Shown: positions 39,090 to 50,371 of the stretch, piece after piece | How the letters are laid out: each line of letters starts with the position of its first letter | How positions within the stretch are numbered: position 1 is the stretch's first letter | From: Nitrospinaceae bacterium | GTDB taxonomy: Bacteria; Nitrospinota; Nitrospinia; Nitrospinales; Nitrospinaceae | Length of the DNA stretch: 64,000 nucleotides | Reading direction: 5' to 3' | Assembly (NCBI GenBank): GCA_028278405.1 | Contig: JANQEK010000015.1 | Coordinates: forward strand, 153,184-217,183 | The notes under the pieces: model-generated | What the model was told of the DNA's origin: nothing | The model's database searches: none | What the model saw: the letters and a program-made list of their open reading frames with translations, nothing else | Made by a program: the position numbers and the translations under genes

Positions 39090-39122
39090 AAAAAACCCCT
39101 CCCTGAAAAGGGAGGGGTTTTA
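39090..39122 (-). terminator. Rho-independent terminator of the thiamine operon
   Basis: AAACCCCTCCC and GGGAGGGGTTT pair around a short loop, followed on the minus strand by a T run. It lies 25 bases past the thiC stop and is a strong terminator in that direction; the flanking A run also makes it possible on the plus strand. Confidence 0.9.
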
Positions 39123-39146
39123 AATTTCCTGTGGGCGTTACGCGAA

Positions 39147-41743
<2,597 letters not shown>

Positions 41744-41768
41744 GCAGCGAATCCGTTTCGCATGGGGT

Positions 41769-42560
41769 TTAAACGTCGATCAGGCCGTCGATAGGACTGC
41801 TGGCTGTGGCGTACAGTTTTTTTGGAATCCTTCCCGCTTCATAAGCCAGACGCCCGCTTTGTACCGCCAGTTTCATCGCCTGCGCCATTTTCAGGGGATC
41901 TTTCGCTCCGGCGATGGCGGTATTCATCAGCAGTCCGGAAACGCCCAGTTCCATGGCGCGGCCCGCATCGGAGGCCGTACCCACTCCGGCGTCGACGATG
42001 ACCGGAACATTGACCGCCTCGAGAATTAATTTGATGTTGTATGGATTGCGGATGCCGAGTCCGGACCCGATGGGTGCGGCCAGCGGCATGACGGCGGAAC
42101 AGCCGATGTCCTCCAGCTTTTTGCACAGCACCACGTCATCGGAGCAATACGGAAGCACGTGAAATCCGTCTTTGACGAGAAGCTCGGAGGCCTCCAGCGT
42201 GGCTTCGTTGTCCGGGAACAGGGTTTTCTCATCGCCGATCACTTCAACTTTGACAAAGTTTCCGAGACCTGCTTCGCGCGCCAACTGGGCAGTCATCACC
42301 GTTTCCTTGACGCTGTAGCATCCGGCGGTATTGGGAAGAAGCGTGTATTTTTCGGGATCGATGAAGTTGAGAATTGAATCCTTGGTTTTGTCCAGTTCGA
42401 TCCGGCGGACCGCCACGGTGATCATTTCCGCACCGGAGATTTCCAGAGCCTGACGGTTCTGTTCGAACGAAGCATATTTGCCCGTGCCGATAATCAGCCG
42501 GGAGTTGAACACTTTATCGGCAATTTTCAGTTTGTTTTCCGTTTCTACAGCGGTTTCCAT
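41769..42560 (-). CDS. thiG: Thiazole synthase
   Basis: ThiG forms the thiazole ring from DXP, ThiS thiocarboxylate and an imine. The 263-residue TIM barrel has [33 protein letters not shown], the catalytic lysine region FVKVEVIGD and [20 protein letters not shown]. The source of the glycine imine (thiO or thiH) and the ThiS activator thiF are not in this window. It follows thiS by 26 bases. Confidence 0.96.
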   Translation of the reverse strand: METAVETENKLKIADKVFNSRLIIGTGKYASFEQNRQALEISGAEMITVAVRRIELDKTKDSILNFIDPEKYTLLPNTAGCYSVKETVMTAQLAREAGLGNFVKVEVIGDEKTLFPDNEATLEASELLVKDGFHVLPYCSDDVVLCKKLEDIGCSAVMPLAAPIGSGLGIRNPYNIKLILEAVNVPVIVDAGVGTASDAGRAMELGVSGLLMNTAIAGAKDPLKMAQAMKLAVQSGRLAYEAGRIPKKLYATASSPIDGLIDV

Positions 42561-42586
42561 TGCTTACCTTAAAAATAATTGAATAA

Positions 42587-42787
42587 TCAGCCGCCCCCGA
42601 CGGCATGTACGATTTCCACCTTGTCTCCTTCGTGGAGCGGGGTCTGGTCATAACTGGAACGGGGCACCACCTGGAAATTGAGGGCTACAGCGATATGGGA
42701 GCCTGTAATATCCAGCTCCTTCAGCATCTGAGAGACAGTGGCGCTGGATTGCAGATGCTTTTCTTGGCCGTTGATGACGAGTTGCAT
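42587..42787 (-). CDS. thiS: Sulfur carrier protein ThiS
   Basis: A 66-residue ubiquitin-like sulfur carrier ending VEIVHAVGGG; the terminal glycine is adenylated and thiocarboxylated to carry sulfur to ThiG. The first gene after the riboswitch terminator. Length and C-terminal Gly-Gly match the family. Confidence 0.93.
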   Translation of the reverse strand: MQLVINGQEKHLQSSATVSQMLKELDITGSHIAVALNFQVVPRSSYDQTPLHEGDKVEIVHAVGGG

Positions 42788-42813
42788 ATCAAACCCAGGC
42801 CGGACGGCCCTAC

Positions 42814-42851
42814 AAAATAAAAAAAGCTGTAATCCAGGAAAGGATTACAGC
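42814..42851 (-). terminator. Intrinsic terminator of the TPP riboswitch
   Basis: On the minus strand GCTGTAATCC (42851-42842) and GGATTACAGC (42835-42826) form a perfect 10-pair stem with a 6-base loop, followed by a T-rich run. It lies between the TPP aptamer and thiS, the position expected for premature termination when TPP is bound. Confidence 0.9.
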
Positions 42852-42877
42852 CGATTTATAATGAAACATTATAAATT

Positions 42878-42965
42878 AACTTCCCTTCGCTGGTATTAAC
42901 CAGATCAGGTTCAAAGGGTTGTCCGGGTTGGACTCTCAGTTTGAAACACCCCTAGTTCCCACTCA
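42878..42965 (-). promoter_or_regulatory. TPP riboswitch aptamer (THI element)
   Basis: The minus strand carries the conserved aptamer: AGGGGTGT with CTGAGA downstream, and the 3' core CCTTTGAACCTGATCTGG followed by TTAATACCAGCGAAGGGAAGT. TPP binding would favour the terminator at 42814-42851 and shut off thiSGEC. The match to the consensus core is almost complete. Confidence 0.95.
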
Positions 42966-43011
42966 ATTTCAGGGGTCAGGTTACTTGAATTAAAAAACAA
43001 GTCAAGAGATA

Positions 43012-43039
43012 TTGACCTTGAAATAAAATCAGTTATTCT
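43012..43039 (+). promoter_or_regulatory. Sigma-70-type promoter, probable leaderless transcript
   Basis: TTGACC (43012-43017), a 16-base spacer and TATTCT (43034-43039) form a good -35/-10 pair. Transcription would start about seven bases later, at or next to the ATG at 43046, and no Shine-Dalgarno sequence precedes that ATG. This predicts a leaderless mRNA for the SH3b lipoprotein. Confidence 0.6.
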
Positions 43040-43045
43040 AATTGT

Positions 43046-45616
43046 ATGAAACTATTTGAGAGTAAACACCTTATCGCCCTAATGGGGGTTTTGGCGCTGG
43101 TTGTTTCCGGTTGTGCTTCCGGAGGGGGCAAACCGACGGCTCAGCAGTTTAAAGCTCCCGAAACCGTCGAGGCCAAGACGGACAAAACTCTGTTTTCCAA
43201 AGCTTTAGAAGCTCAAAACAAAGGACAGTTTGAATCCGCGGCCAAGCTGTGGCAATCCTTTTTATCCAAGTATCCCGATTCTTTTGAAGGGCACAACAAC
43301 CTGGGGTTGGTGTACTACACTCAGGACATGCTGTCACAAGCTTTGAGTGAATTCGAGACCGCCTATCGGTTGAACCCGGACGACGGGAAAATCCGAAAAA
43401 ACCTGGCGCGGGCATTGCGGTTCAAAGCCAGCATGCTCCATGAGAACCGGGAGTACTTCCCGACTCTGGAAATTCTTGCCCGATTAGAACTGATTGTTGA
43501 GCCGGAAGAAAGACAAGAGATCATGTTCAAGCAGGAGCAGGTGGAGGATCAGATTTTCCTGCAAGTGATCAAGGCGGATAACTCAGAGGCGTACCAGGAT
43601 TTTGTCAACCGTTTCCCGGATGGATTGAACGCGGTACGCGCCCGCGAATATCTGGAAAAGAATCCGCATGCAAACAAAAAAGCTTCGAAGCCCAAGAGGA
43701 AGAAGATAACTTCAAACGTAAAGAGCTGGATTTCCTCCGGTCAGCCGGAAGACTCCTGGGCATCTGCGGAACAACCGCCTGATTATAGTTCCTCCCGTCC
43801 CGCGGCGGTTTATACTCCTCCTGCATCCGGAGGCAGCAAAAAAACCGGAGATTTTTTTGGTTCCGATTCCGCCGCGGTTGAAAAAACTGCTGAAGATAGT
43901 TTGGACGCTCCCCAGTCAGTCGATCCCGTTGCCGCAATTCCATTTGAAGAATTTGAGAAACCTGAAAGGGCAGACTCCGCTGAGGCCATGAGTCCACCGG
44001 AGAGTAAAGAAAGCAGCAGGGTCGCAAGCGAGTCCGATCCCATGCACGAAGATGCGGGTGAAGCGACAGCCAGCCTGGACACTTTGCCCGATTTAACACC
44101 GATCCCGGCATCTGAATTGCCCGCTGAAGTGGAAACTCCTCCAGCAGAGGAAGAAGTTGCGGCGGGAGAGATAGAGATGCAGCCCGAGGCACAGGAAGCA
44201 GATACAGAGGCACAGGAAACAGATACAGTTGAAACGGCTTCGACTGAAGAGACGGTAGAGCAGGCCGAAAGCGTAGAGCTCCCGCAGGAGGAACCCCAGG
44301 TCGAAGAGGTTGTCGAGCAAGCCAGTGAAGAAAGCTTACAGGAAGCAGCTCAACCGGAAATGGCCCAGACTGAAACCGCGGCACCTGAAACGGTTGAGTC
44401 GGAAAGCGAAAGAATTGCACGCATCGTAGCGGAAGAAATTGCCAAAGCTGAGGAAAGCGCGCCATCCGAACAAACCCAGACTGAAGCTCCGCCGGAAGAA
44501 CCTCAGGTCGAAGAAGCTGTCGAGCAAGCCAGTGAAGAAAGTTCGCAAGAAGAATCTATGGAAGTGGCCAGCATCGCTCCGGAAACAGAAGAACCGGTAG
44601 CACAGGAGGATGCAGCTCCCGTTGAAAGTACTGCGGTCGAGGAGCCGACCTCTGAGGAACCAACCTCTGATGCAGAGGAAAAGGAAACAGTGGATCAGGA
44701 AACCGTGTCCGAAACCGTGGCGGCCCTGATGCCTACTCCTCCGCAGCCGGAGGCAATGGAAGCGGCCGAGGAACCCGAAAAATCCACAGACTCGATGGTA
44801 GTCGTTCAAATAAGGGCGGGATCGACTTTGAATGTGCGGGCTGAACCTTCCACGCAGGGAAAAATTTTAGGCTACCTTGAAAATGGCGACATGATGCCTT
44901 TCAGGAGTGAGTCCGGGGATTGGTACCAAATCGAAATTGAAGAGGGATTGTCCGGCTGGATCAGCAAGAAATTTTCAACCGTCCAGGAGCAACCCCAGGT
45001 CGCTTCTGTGCCAGAGCCTTCTGAGCCGGTTGCGGAAGAAGGAACATCGAGCGAGTTGACTCCTGTCGGGGCCGAACCTCAGCAACCTCAACCCAAAGAT
45101 GCCATGGTCATCGTTACGGTGAGCGAAGACGCGACTTTGAACGTACGTTCCCTTCCCTCTTCCAGTGGAGCCATAGTGGACATGTTGTTCCAGGGAGACA
45201 AACTGCCATTGATAAAGGAAGAGAACGGGTGGTATCAGGTCCAGTTTGAAGACGAAACCACTGGCTGGATCAGCAAACAGTTTTCCGTCATCGAGGGCAG
45301 CGTCGCGAAAACGTCATTGCCGCCTGCTCCTCAGGAACCAAAGAAGGATTCACCGGAACAGAGTCAAAGGTCGAATGATATGGTCACTACCGTGGTCGTG
45401 ATCAAGGTACCGGAAGGATCCACCTTAAACGTACGTTCCTCCCCCTCGTCGGAGAGTAAGATTTTAGGCATTTTGAAAAGAGGAGAAATGCGGCCGCTGC
45501 TGGAGGAAGAGAGCGAGTGGTATCAAGTCGAACTTCAGGATGGCCAATCCGGATGGATCAGCAAACAGTTTTCCGGCAAGATGGACGTGGATTCGTCCTT
45601 TGTTCAAAGTCCCTAG
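43046..45616 (+). CDS. Large lipoprotein with TPR region, acidic linker and three SH3b domains
   Basis: An 856-residue envelope protein. The signal peptide ends in the lipobox VVSGC, so it is lipidated. Residues about 45-130 hold TPR-like helices (FEGHNNLGLVYYTQDMLSQA). Residues about 250-580 are a low-complexity, Glu/Pro/Ala-rich linker containing a near-duplicate unit (EEPQVEE-VEQASEES). Three SH3b domains follow, starting near 583, 686 and 780, each with STLNVR or ATLNVR and ending WISKxFS. SH3b domains bind peptidoglycan or envelope peptides, so a role in wall attachment is likely. No catalytic domain is seen. It is divergent from the thiamine operon. Confidence 0.85.
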   Translation: MKLFESKHLIALMGVLALVVSGCASGGGKPTAQQFKAPETVEAKTDKTLFSKALEAQNKGQFESAAKLWQSFLSKYPDSFEGHNNLGLVYYTQDMLSQALSEFETAYRLNPDDGKIRKNLARALRFKASMLHENREYFPTLEILARLELIVEPEERQEIMFKQEQVEDQIFLQVIKADNSEAYQDFVNRFPDGLNAVRAREYLEKNPHANKKASKPKRKKITSNVKSWISSGQPEDSWASAEQPPDYSSSRPAAVYTPPASGGSKKTGDFFGSDSAAVEKTAEDSLDAPQSVDPVAAIPFEEFEKPERADSAEAMSPPESKESSRVASESDPMHEDAGEATASLDTLPDLTPIPASELPAEVETPPAEEEVAAGEIEMQPEAQEADTEAQETDTVETASTEETVEQAESVELPQEEPQVEEVVEQASEESLQEAAQPEMAQTETAAPETVESESERIARIVAEEIAKAEESAPSEQTQTEAPPEEPQVEEAVEQASEESSQEESMEVASIAPETEEPVAQEDAAPVESTAVEEPTSEEPTSDAEEKETVDQETVSETVAALMPTPPQPEAMEAAEEPEKSTDSMVVVQIRAGSTLNVRAEPSTQGKILGYLENGDMMPFRSESGDWYQIEIEEGLSGWISKKFSTVQEQPQVASVPEPSEPVAEEGTSSELTPVGAEPQQPQPKDAMVIVTVSEDATLNVRSLPSSSGAIVDMLFQGDKLPLIKEENGWYQVQFEDETTGWISKQFSVIEGSVAKTSLPPAPQEPKKDSPEQSQRSNDMVTTVVVIKVPEGSTLNVRSSPSSESKILGILKRGEMRPLLEEESEWYQVELQDGQSGWISKQFSGKMDVDSSFVQSP

Positions 45617-45747
45617 AAAAAATCTGTTCAGTCAACCGATCCTGTTTCTGAGGATCAGCACCCTTTCCCCCTTGTTAAAAATTTTCCTTTTTAAATTTGA
45701 AATCTGATACAACAACAGCATTTCTGCATTTTTCGAAGGAATAACCG

Positions 45748-46494
45748 ATGCAAGCTGTGATTCTGCTGGCTGGATACGGTTCGCGTCTGAAGCGCGACGA
45801 TATTCCGCACAAATGCCTTTTGCCTTTTGGCGACGAAACTCTGTTGTCCCGTCACCTCAGCGTGTTGGAGTCGCTTGGGATGGAGCGGGCCGTATTGGTT
45901 GTGGGGCATAATAAAGAGGCGGTGAAAAACTATGCTCAAGGTTTGAATCTCACCCTGCCGATCGAGTTTGTGGAGAACGACCGGTATGAAACTACAGGAA
46001 ATACACTTTCTCTGGTGATGGGATTGAGAAACCGAGAAGGAGAATTCCTGGTGATGGATGGCGACGTGCTTTATCCACGGGCGGTTTTGAAGGATTATGT
46101 CCGGCAATCGCAACCTTCCTCGTTTGCCATAACTCCCGTGGACATCGACGATACCGAAGCGACCAAGGTACTGTTGCGGGACGATCAAACCATTGCATCA
46201 TTTGTGACCAAGCGGGATGTGACGAACGAAGAAAAGTCAAAGTTTCACATGGCGGGCGAGGCGATCGGATTCTTCATGTTGACCCAGGCGACGGCTCGCA
46301 ACCTGGTGGCGCTTTATGACAGGGAGGAAGCCCGCTTCATTCAGGCGCTCTGGGAGATCATCTTCAATGAAATCACCCCCCACAATGAAATTCGTCCCTA
46401 CGCTATCGCCGGCGGGGGATGCATAGAAATAGATACACAGCAAGATTACGAGGAAGCCCTCCGCATGTACCCCTTCAAAGATGAAAATCATTGA
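45748..46494 (+). CDS. Sugar- or choline-phosphate nucleotidyltransferase
   Basis: A 248-residue single-domain nucleotidyltransferase with the GT-A pyrophosphorylase start MQAVILLAGYGSRLKRDDIP and KCLLPFGDETLLSRHL, then the metal aspartates in VMDGDVLYPRA. This form resembles phosphocholine cytidylyltransferases (LicC type) and small NDP-sugar pyrophosphorylases; the choice cannot be made here. The GGAAT-type site is weak. No LPS or licD genes flank it. It stands alone before the sigma-54 module. Confidence 0.82.
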   Translation: MQAVILLAGYGSRLKRDDIPHKCLLPFGDETLLSRHLSVLESLGMERAVLVVGHNKEAVKNYAQGLNLTLPIEFVENDRYETTGNTLSLVMGLRNREGEFLVMDGDVLYPRAVLKDYVRQSQPSSFAITPVDIDDTEATKVLLRDDQTIASFVTKRDVTNEEKSKFHMAGEAIGFFMLTQATARNLVALYDREEARFIQALWEIIFNEITPHNEIRPYAIAGGGCIEIDTQQDYEEALRMYPFKDENH

Positions 46495-46777
46495 AAAATC
46501 GATTATTAGAGTAGTTCCGCGCCCGCCACTATCTTTGTAATTACCTGATAAATGGACAATTAAAGGATTAAGGAGCCATGATTTTCGGTATTCCAGATTT
46601 TATCTTATAAAAAATTATAAAAAAAGAAACATAAAAAATTTTATTTTAATAAAATTAATACACTAAATTGATATATAAGATTTTATATACATTTACTCAT
46701 CAACATTAACGTTTTCTAATCACCGATTTCCCATATATTACTTAATATTACGGTTTTTTATTTTTGTCTGAATTATT
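46495..46777. other. AT-rich regulatory region with a long inverted repeat
   Basis: This stretch is strongly AT-rich and has no credible gene. It contains AATTTTATT-TT-AATAAAATT (46637-46656), an inverted repeat with 9-base arms, 120-140 bases upstream of the sigma-54 promoter. That is a normal distance for an activator site, though AT-rich DNA makes chance palindromes more likely. Confidence 0.4.
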
Positions 46778-46793
46778 TGGCATGACGCTTGCT
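46778..46793 (+). promoter_or_regulatory. Near-consensus sigma-54 promoter
   Basis: TGGCATGACGCTTGCT matches the -24/-12 consensus TGGCACG-N4-TTGCW at every fixed position but one (T for C), with the GG and GC doublets in exact spacing. The predicted start is near 46804, about 53 bases before the first small membrane gene. Activation would need an enhancer-binding protein; two are encoded in this window (2080 and 56475). Confidence 0.8.
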
Positions 46794-46856
46794 TTGTTAA
46801 TAAGGATTTTCGAGTTTTTCTCTATAACCCCTTGAAAGTGTATGGAGTGAATAGGA

Positions 46857-47141
46857 ATGGAAGCATTGCAGGCATTGGGAAGTCAACTTCATTTTTCTCT
46901 GACTGTGAGTCAAATGATTATCAGCTCCGGCATTCTGGCTCTGGGAGCTATCTGGGGCCGTATGAAGATAGGGGCGTTTCTTTCGCTGGGGACTTTTGCT
47001 TACTGGGAATATGCCGCCAACAAGGCGATATTGTTTCAGATGGCGATCACCAACACCTACGGAATTTTTATGACCATGTTTTTGGGTCTGCTTTTGGGGT
47101 TCGTGATGGTGTATGCCTGGGTCTTGCCCCCTTCCAGATGA
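46857..47141 (+). CDS. Small membrane protein, tandem copy 1
   Basis: I do not recognise the family. It encodes 94 residues with an amphipathic start and about three hydrophobic segments (MIISSGILALGAIW, GAFLSLGTFAYWEYA, FMTMFLGLLLGFVMVYAWVL). The next gene aligns with it along its length, sharing GxLxLxxIWxR, F, YWxY, LxQ and N at matching positions, so the two are a tandem duplication. A GGAG and an AGGA precede the ATG. It is the first gene after the sigma-54 promoter. A role as a subunit or regulator of a membrane complex is possible but not shown. Confidence 0.75.
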   Translation: MEALQALGSQLHFSLTVSQMIISSGILALGAIWGRMKIGAFLSLGTFAYWEYAANKAILFQMAITNTYGIFMTMFLGLLLGFVMVYAWVLPPSR

Positions 47142-47175
47142 CGCCCGGTTTGTTTTCGGGGAGATGTAAATTAAC

Positions 47176-47439
47176 GTGTTTGACGTAACAAATTGCGCCG
47201 TCACCATTGACATGGTTGTTATCGCTTTAGGCTTACTCGGACTGTGTGTTATCTGGTCGCGTTATCAAGTGGCCTTGTTTGTTGTTTATTTATCTTCCAT
47301 GTACTGGGTTTATACCTTGTACCAATCGGACCTCCTCCAATTAATGGGCCACAACGCCTTTTACTGGTCGGGGGCCGCCGCGATTGCGCTCGGCAGTATT
47401 TTATTGGCAATCATCAACCTCATGCCGGGAAGACATTGA
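47176..47439 (+). CDS. Small membrane protein, tandem copy 2
   Basis: An 87-residue inner-membrane protein with hydrophobic segments MVVIALGLLGLCVIW, ALFVVYLSSMYWVY and SGAAAIALGSILLAIINL. It is the paralogue of the preceding gene, with the IWxR and YWxY positions kept. The start is GTG at 47176, after a GGGGAGATG region; the gap to copy 1 is 34 bases. A strong hairpin (47482-47505) closes the unit, so the pair forms a two-gene sigma-54 transcript. Confidence 0.75.
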   Translation: MFDVTNCAVTIDMVVIALGLLGLCVIWSRYQVALFVVYLSSMYWVYTLYQSDLLQLMGHNAFYWSGAAAIALGSILLAIINLMPGRH

Positions 47440-47481
47440 TTTTCCGGTATTACCTCCTCCTCTCCAAGTGCCATCATCAGG

Positions 47482-47505
47482 CACCGGGGCCGCAAGGCCC
47501 CGGTG
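47482..47505. terminator. Strong GC-rich hairpin after the small membrane genes
   Basis: CACCGGGGCC-GCAA-GGCCCCGGTG is a perfect 10-pair stem with a GNRA-type tetraloop. No T run follows on the plus strand, so it is probably an mRNA-stabilising end or a Rho-assisted stop rather than a classical terminator. Confidence 0.65.
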
Positions 47506-47567
47506 TTGGCAATTCGCTGACTGAATCCTCACCTGGATATTCGGATTATTCTGTTAAAATACGTTTC

Positions 47568-48266
47568 ATGTTGAACAACTATAAAGCCGTATTTTTTGAT
47601 GTCGGCGGAACTTTGCTCCGCGTGCATCCTTCTGTGGGCGATGTGTATGCCACCCACGCCCGGGACTACGGGTTCACCGGAAGTGCGGACGATCTCAACC
47701 GGGAGTTTCGCGAGGAGTGGTCCAATATGGGAGGTATGGAATCTCTCGGTCAGCAAAAGGGCGTCGAAGTTGAGCGTGCGTTCTGGAAGGAACTGGTGCG
47801 CCGGGTGTTCGATTCGCACGGCGGTCTGGATGACTTCGACCGTTATTTCGATCACATCTACGACGTATTTCGCAGTAAGGAAAGCTGGCGGGTGTTCGAG
47901 GATGTCACCGAATCGGGTCTCCTTGATCAATTGAAAAACAGGGGGGTTGTGCTGGGTGTGGTTTCCAACTGGGATTCACGCTTGCCGGAAATTCTCAAGA
48001 ATACCGGCCTCGCACCGTACTTCAATTTTATTCTGGCTTCCACCGTCGTCGGTTCCGCCAAACCGGATGCCGCCATTTTCAAAGAGGCGCTGCAGCGCGC
48101 AGGAGTCTCTCCGGAGCAAGCCTGCCATATTGGCGACGAACCGGCCGCCGATATCGAAGGCGCACGTAATGCAGGTATCCATTCCATCCTGATCGATCGC
48201 AAAGGACACCACAATGGTGAGACCGTCACCAAGGTGGAGTCCTTTCACGAACTGCTGGGTGCATAG
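47568..48266 (+). CDS. HAD-superfamily hydrolase
   Basis: A 232-residue HAD-IA phosphatase. Motif I is FFDVGGTLLRV (catalytic aspartate, with Gly in place of the second Asp), motif II is GVVSNWDSR, motif III is the lysine in SAKPDAAIF and motif IV is HIGDEPAADIEGA. Because the second motif I aspartate is replaced (DVGGT), it resembles the REG-2/HDHD3-like subgroup. The substrate is unknown. I chose the ATG at 47568; the frame is open further upstream but only through the small membrane gene and hairpin. Possibly read from its own promoter. Confidence 0.88.
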   Translation: MLNNYKAVFFDVGGTLLRVHPSVGDVYATHARDYGFTGSADDLNREFREEWSNMGGMESLGQQKGVEVERAFWKELVRRVFDSHGGLDDFDRYFDHIYDVFRSKESWRVFEDVTESGLLDQLKNRGVVLGVVSNWDSRLPEILKNTGLAPYFNFILASTVVGSAKPDAAIFKEALQRAGVSPEQACHIGDEPAADIEGARNAGIHSILIDRKGHHNGETVTKVESFHELLGA

Positions 48267-48312
48267 CTCGTTTAGCTGAGGTCCATGGACCCCTGGAACT
48301 TAGGCACTGCGC

Positions 48313-48735
48313 TTATTTGAAAACAGCTGACGGATCCTGACTTTTTAAAGGATTTTCCCTCAGATCGATGCAGCGTACCCGCAGGTGAGACTTCGGACCG
48401 AGATTGATGATGACAGCAATCTCATCCAACGAAACATCCTCTCTGCCCCGCAGCCGGGCGACATGAATCGTGGCGGGCAGATCGAACGCTCTCTTCTCTC
48501 CAGCTTGCATGATCTCACTCACATATACTTTGTGGCCGAGAACCACTTTGAGATCGGCTTCTTCCTTGCCAATGTTATCGATGAAGAAATCATTGGCGCA
48601 CCTTTCGGCTTCTCCCGGTGCAATGATCCGGATTTTTTCCACCTTGGTACCCATTTTACCTGCCCAGATGTTTGTGGAAATACCAACGGTCATCAGCAGG
48701 ATCAGAATAAATAGGAGTGAATATTTTATTTTCAT
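48313..48735 (-). CDS. Small secreted protein of unknown function
   Basis: I do not recognise this gene. The ATG at 48735 follows GGAGG and opens a signal peptide (MKIKYSLLFILILLMTVGIS) with a likely cleavage after NIWA; the mature part is about 115 residues with two cysteines (ERCAND, VRCIDL). The frame is open upstream to 48816, but without a ribosome site. It is convergent with the HAD gene and separated from the stress island by about 195 bases. Confidence 0.65.
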   Translation of the reverse strand: MKIKYSLLFILILLMTVGISTNIWAGKMGTKVEKIRIIAPGEAERCANDFFIDNIGKEEADLKVVLGHKVYVSEIMQAGEKRAFDLPATIHVARLRGREDVSLDEIAVIINLGPKSHLRVRCIDLRENPLKSQDPSAVFK

Positions 48736-48929
48736 AGGATTGCCTCCAGTTATGGGCAGCACGTAGCACCCATGGTTGGGCCCGGAAGGCAGAATAGAAA
48801 TTAGAAACCCGCTCACTTCCGGGTCTTTTGGGACTGCTATTCCCTAAATATGGTCCCGATTTTTCATTTGGCAACAGGTCACAGCTATCCATATGAATTT
48901 AAAAGCCGAAATTCCCATTAAGACGTTGT

Positions 48930-49367
48930 CTAAATGTGACCTTCCTCCAAATCTCTGAGATCGGCCCAGGTGATGACATCGGTGCGAGTGGGATCGATCT
49001 GGTTTCTTTGTTCCAGGAATTCAGCCAGGGTTTCGGCGTCCGGTTTTCTGTCCAGAATTTTGCTGTTCAAAAGATCCCTTTCTTTTTTACTTCGAAAGCA
49101 ACCGGTTTCTTCGGCCCATTCGGCTATTTGTGCGTTGTCGTTCGTTTCTGCCAGATCCGCGAAATCCTCCGGGGTTGTTGCCAGAAAGTTCAACACCTGC
49201 CGATCGAGCAGGCAGGGGTAGATATATTCCCCCAGCGTTTCATTCCTGAGGGCCCGCGCTTTATCGATCATGCGCGGCAGATGCGCAATGCCCGCCAACG
49301 TGTCTTTCGAACTCCGGGGGACGTCAATGTTTAAATCCGGAGCTGTCATTTTTTTTGTCATCGTCAT
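48930..49367 (-). CDS. DUF5069 family protein
   Basis: A 145-residue soluble protein with the DUF5069 wording: SSKDTLAGIAHLPRMIDKAR, then NETLGEYIYPCLLDRQVLNF and a C-terminal helix region. The family is widespread in environmental bacteria and has no established function. The ATG at 49367 has a strong AAAGGAGA site. It is the last gene of a minus-strand run with a dehalogenase-like hydrolase, NTF2-like and PNPOx-like genes, suggesting a shared role in stress or xenobiotic handling. Confidence 0.75.
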   Translation of the reverse strand: MTMTKKMTAPDLNIDVPRSSKDTLAGIAHLPRMIDKARALRNETLGEYIYPCLLDRQVLNFLATTPEDFADLAETNDNAQIAEWAEETGCFRSKKERDLLNSKILDRKPDAETLAEFLEQRNQIDPTRTDVITWADLRDLEEGHI

Positions 49368-49407
49368 GGTTTGTCTCCTTTCTTTTATTAGCAATTAGCA
49401 TTATCGG

Positions 49408-50352
49408 TCAGGTTGCGAGAAGAAAGTCGCTGATCCGTTTTGCGATTTCTTCAGGCGCATCCTCAGGGCTGTAATGACCAACGCCTTCCAGATGATGCAC
49501 AGTGCCGTTCGGGAACGCTTCGCTGAACAACGGAAGGAAGTATTCCGGTTGCAGAGTTCTGTCTGCCATTCCCCAGATAGCCAATGCCGGCTTGCGGGAA
49601 ATTATTTTCGTCGTAGGAGCGTCCACCGTCTCGAAGCGATGCATTCCTTCCGCATATCCCTTGGCCCAGCCAATCGCGCCCAGGCAATCTTCAGGAGTTT
49701 TGAACGGAGCGCGATAGGCGTGTAGCCAGGTATCCGTTATTCTTTCATGGCGTTCGAAGCCGTTTAACTTGAGCGTGCTTAAGATGTTGTAATCGAGTTG
49801 ACCGAGAATCTGTTCGAGAGTGCCTTCTGCATTTGCCTTGGCGATCCAGCTGAACCACGGCGCAGCGGCTGCGTTTTTTGTGAGAGCGTCACCGAGACCC
49901 GGCTGGTTCAGCGGTGTGGGGCCGTTGGTACTGATGATTCGCTTGATGCGGTCTGGATGCCGAATGGCCAGGCCCATACCCGCCGGCCCGCCAAAATCAT
50001 GCATGACGAGAGTGATGTCTCTCAGGTCAAGATCCAATACGAATTGTTCCAGGTTATCGATATGGTCTTGAAGAAAATAGCTTCTGTCCCGGGGAGTTTC
50101 GCTCTTGCCGAAGCCCATCTGATCAGGGACGACTATTCTGTATCGTGGTGAAAAAACCTTAATAAGATCTCGGAACAAGTATCCCCAGGTGGGTTCGCCA
50201 TGAAGGGCCAGAAGAGTTTCGCCTTGACCCTCGTCTACATAGTGCATGCGAAATCCCGGAGCTTCCGTATACCGGGCTTTAAAAGGCCACGTTCCGTCGA
50301 AAGTCTCCATTGCCGATACGATTGATTCTTTTTCCAGTGATATTGTTTTCAT
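49408..50352 (-). CDS. Alpha/beta hydrolase, haloalkane-dehalogenase-like
   Basis: A 314-residue alpha/beta hydrolase. The oxyanion segment HGEPTWGYLFRDLIKVF and PDQMGFGKSETP match the haloalkane dehalogenase group. The nucleophile is an aspartate in VMHDFGGPAG (serine in esterases), and the histidine is in GVGHYSPEDAPEEIA. This set supports dehalogenase or epoxide-hydrolase-like chemistry; the substrate is unknown. The ATG at 50352 follows GAGGAAGGA; an ATG at 50361 is too close to that site. It follows the NTF2-like gene by 19 bases. Confidence 0.87.
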   Translation of the reverse strand: MKTISLEKESIVSAMETFDGTWPFKARYTEAPGFRMHYVDEGQGETLLALHGEPTWGYLFRDLIKVFSPRYRIVVPDQMGFGKSETPRDRSYFLQDHIDNLEQFVLDLDLRDITLVMHDFGGPAGMGLAIRHPDRIKRIISTNGPTPLNQPGLGDALTKNAAAAPWFSWIAKANAEGTLEQILGQLDYNILSTLKLNGFERHERITDTWLHAYRAPFKTPEDCLGAIGWAKGYAEGMHRFETVDAPTTKIISRKPALAIWGMADRTLQPEYFLPLFSEAFPNGTVHHLEGVGHYSPEDAPEEIAKRISDFLLAT

Positions 50353-50371
50353 GATTTTCATCCTTCCTCAA

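Noticed and set aside
43605..44465. Minus-strand frame of about 286 codons inside the SH3b lipoprotein
   Set aside because: It is antisense to low-complexity Glu/Pro-rich coding sequence and has no independent support.
44288..44541. CRISPR or tandem repeat array
   Set aside because: Only two similar units, inside a coding frame, with no regular spacers; no cas genes are in the window.
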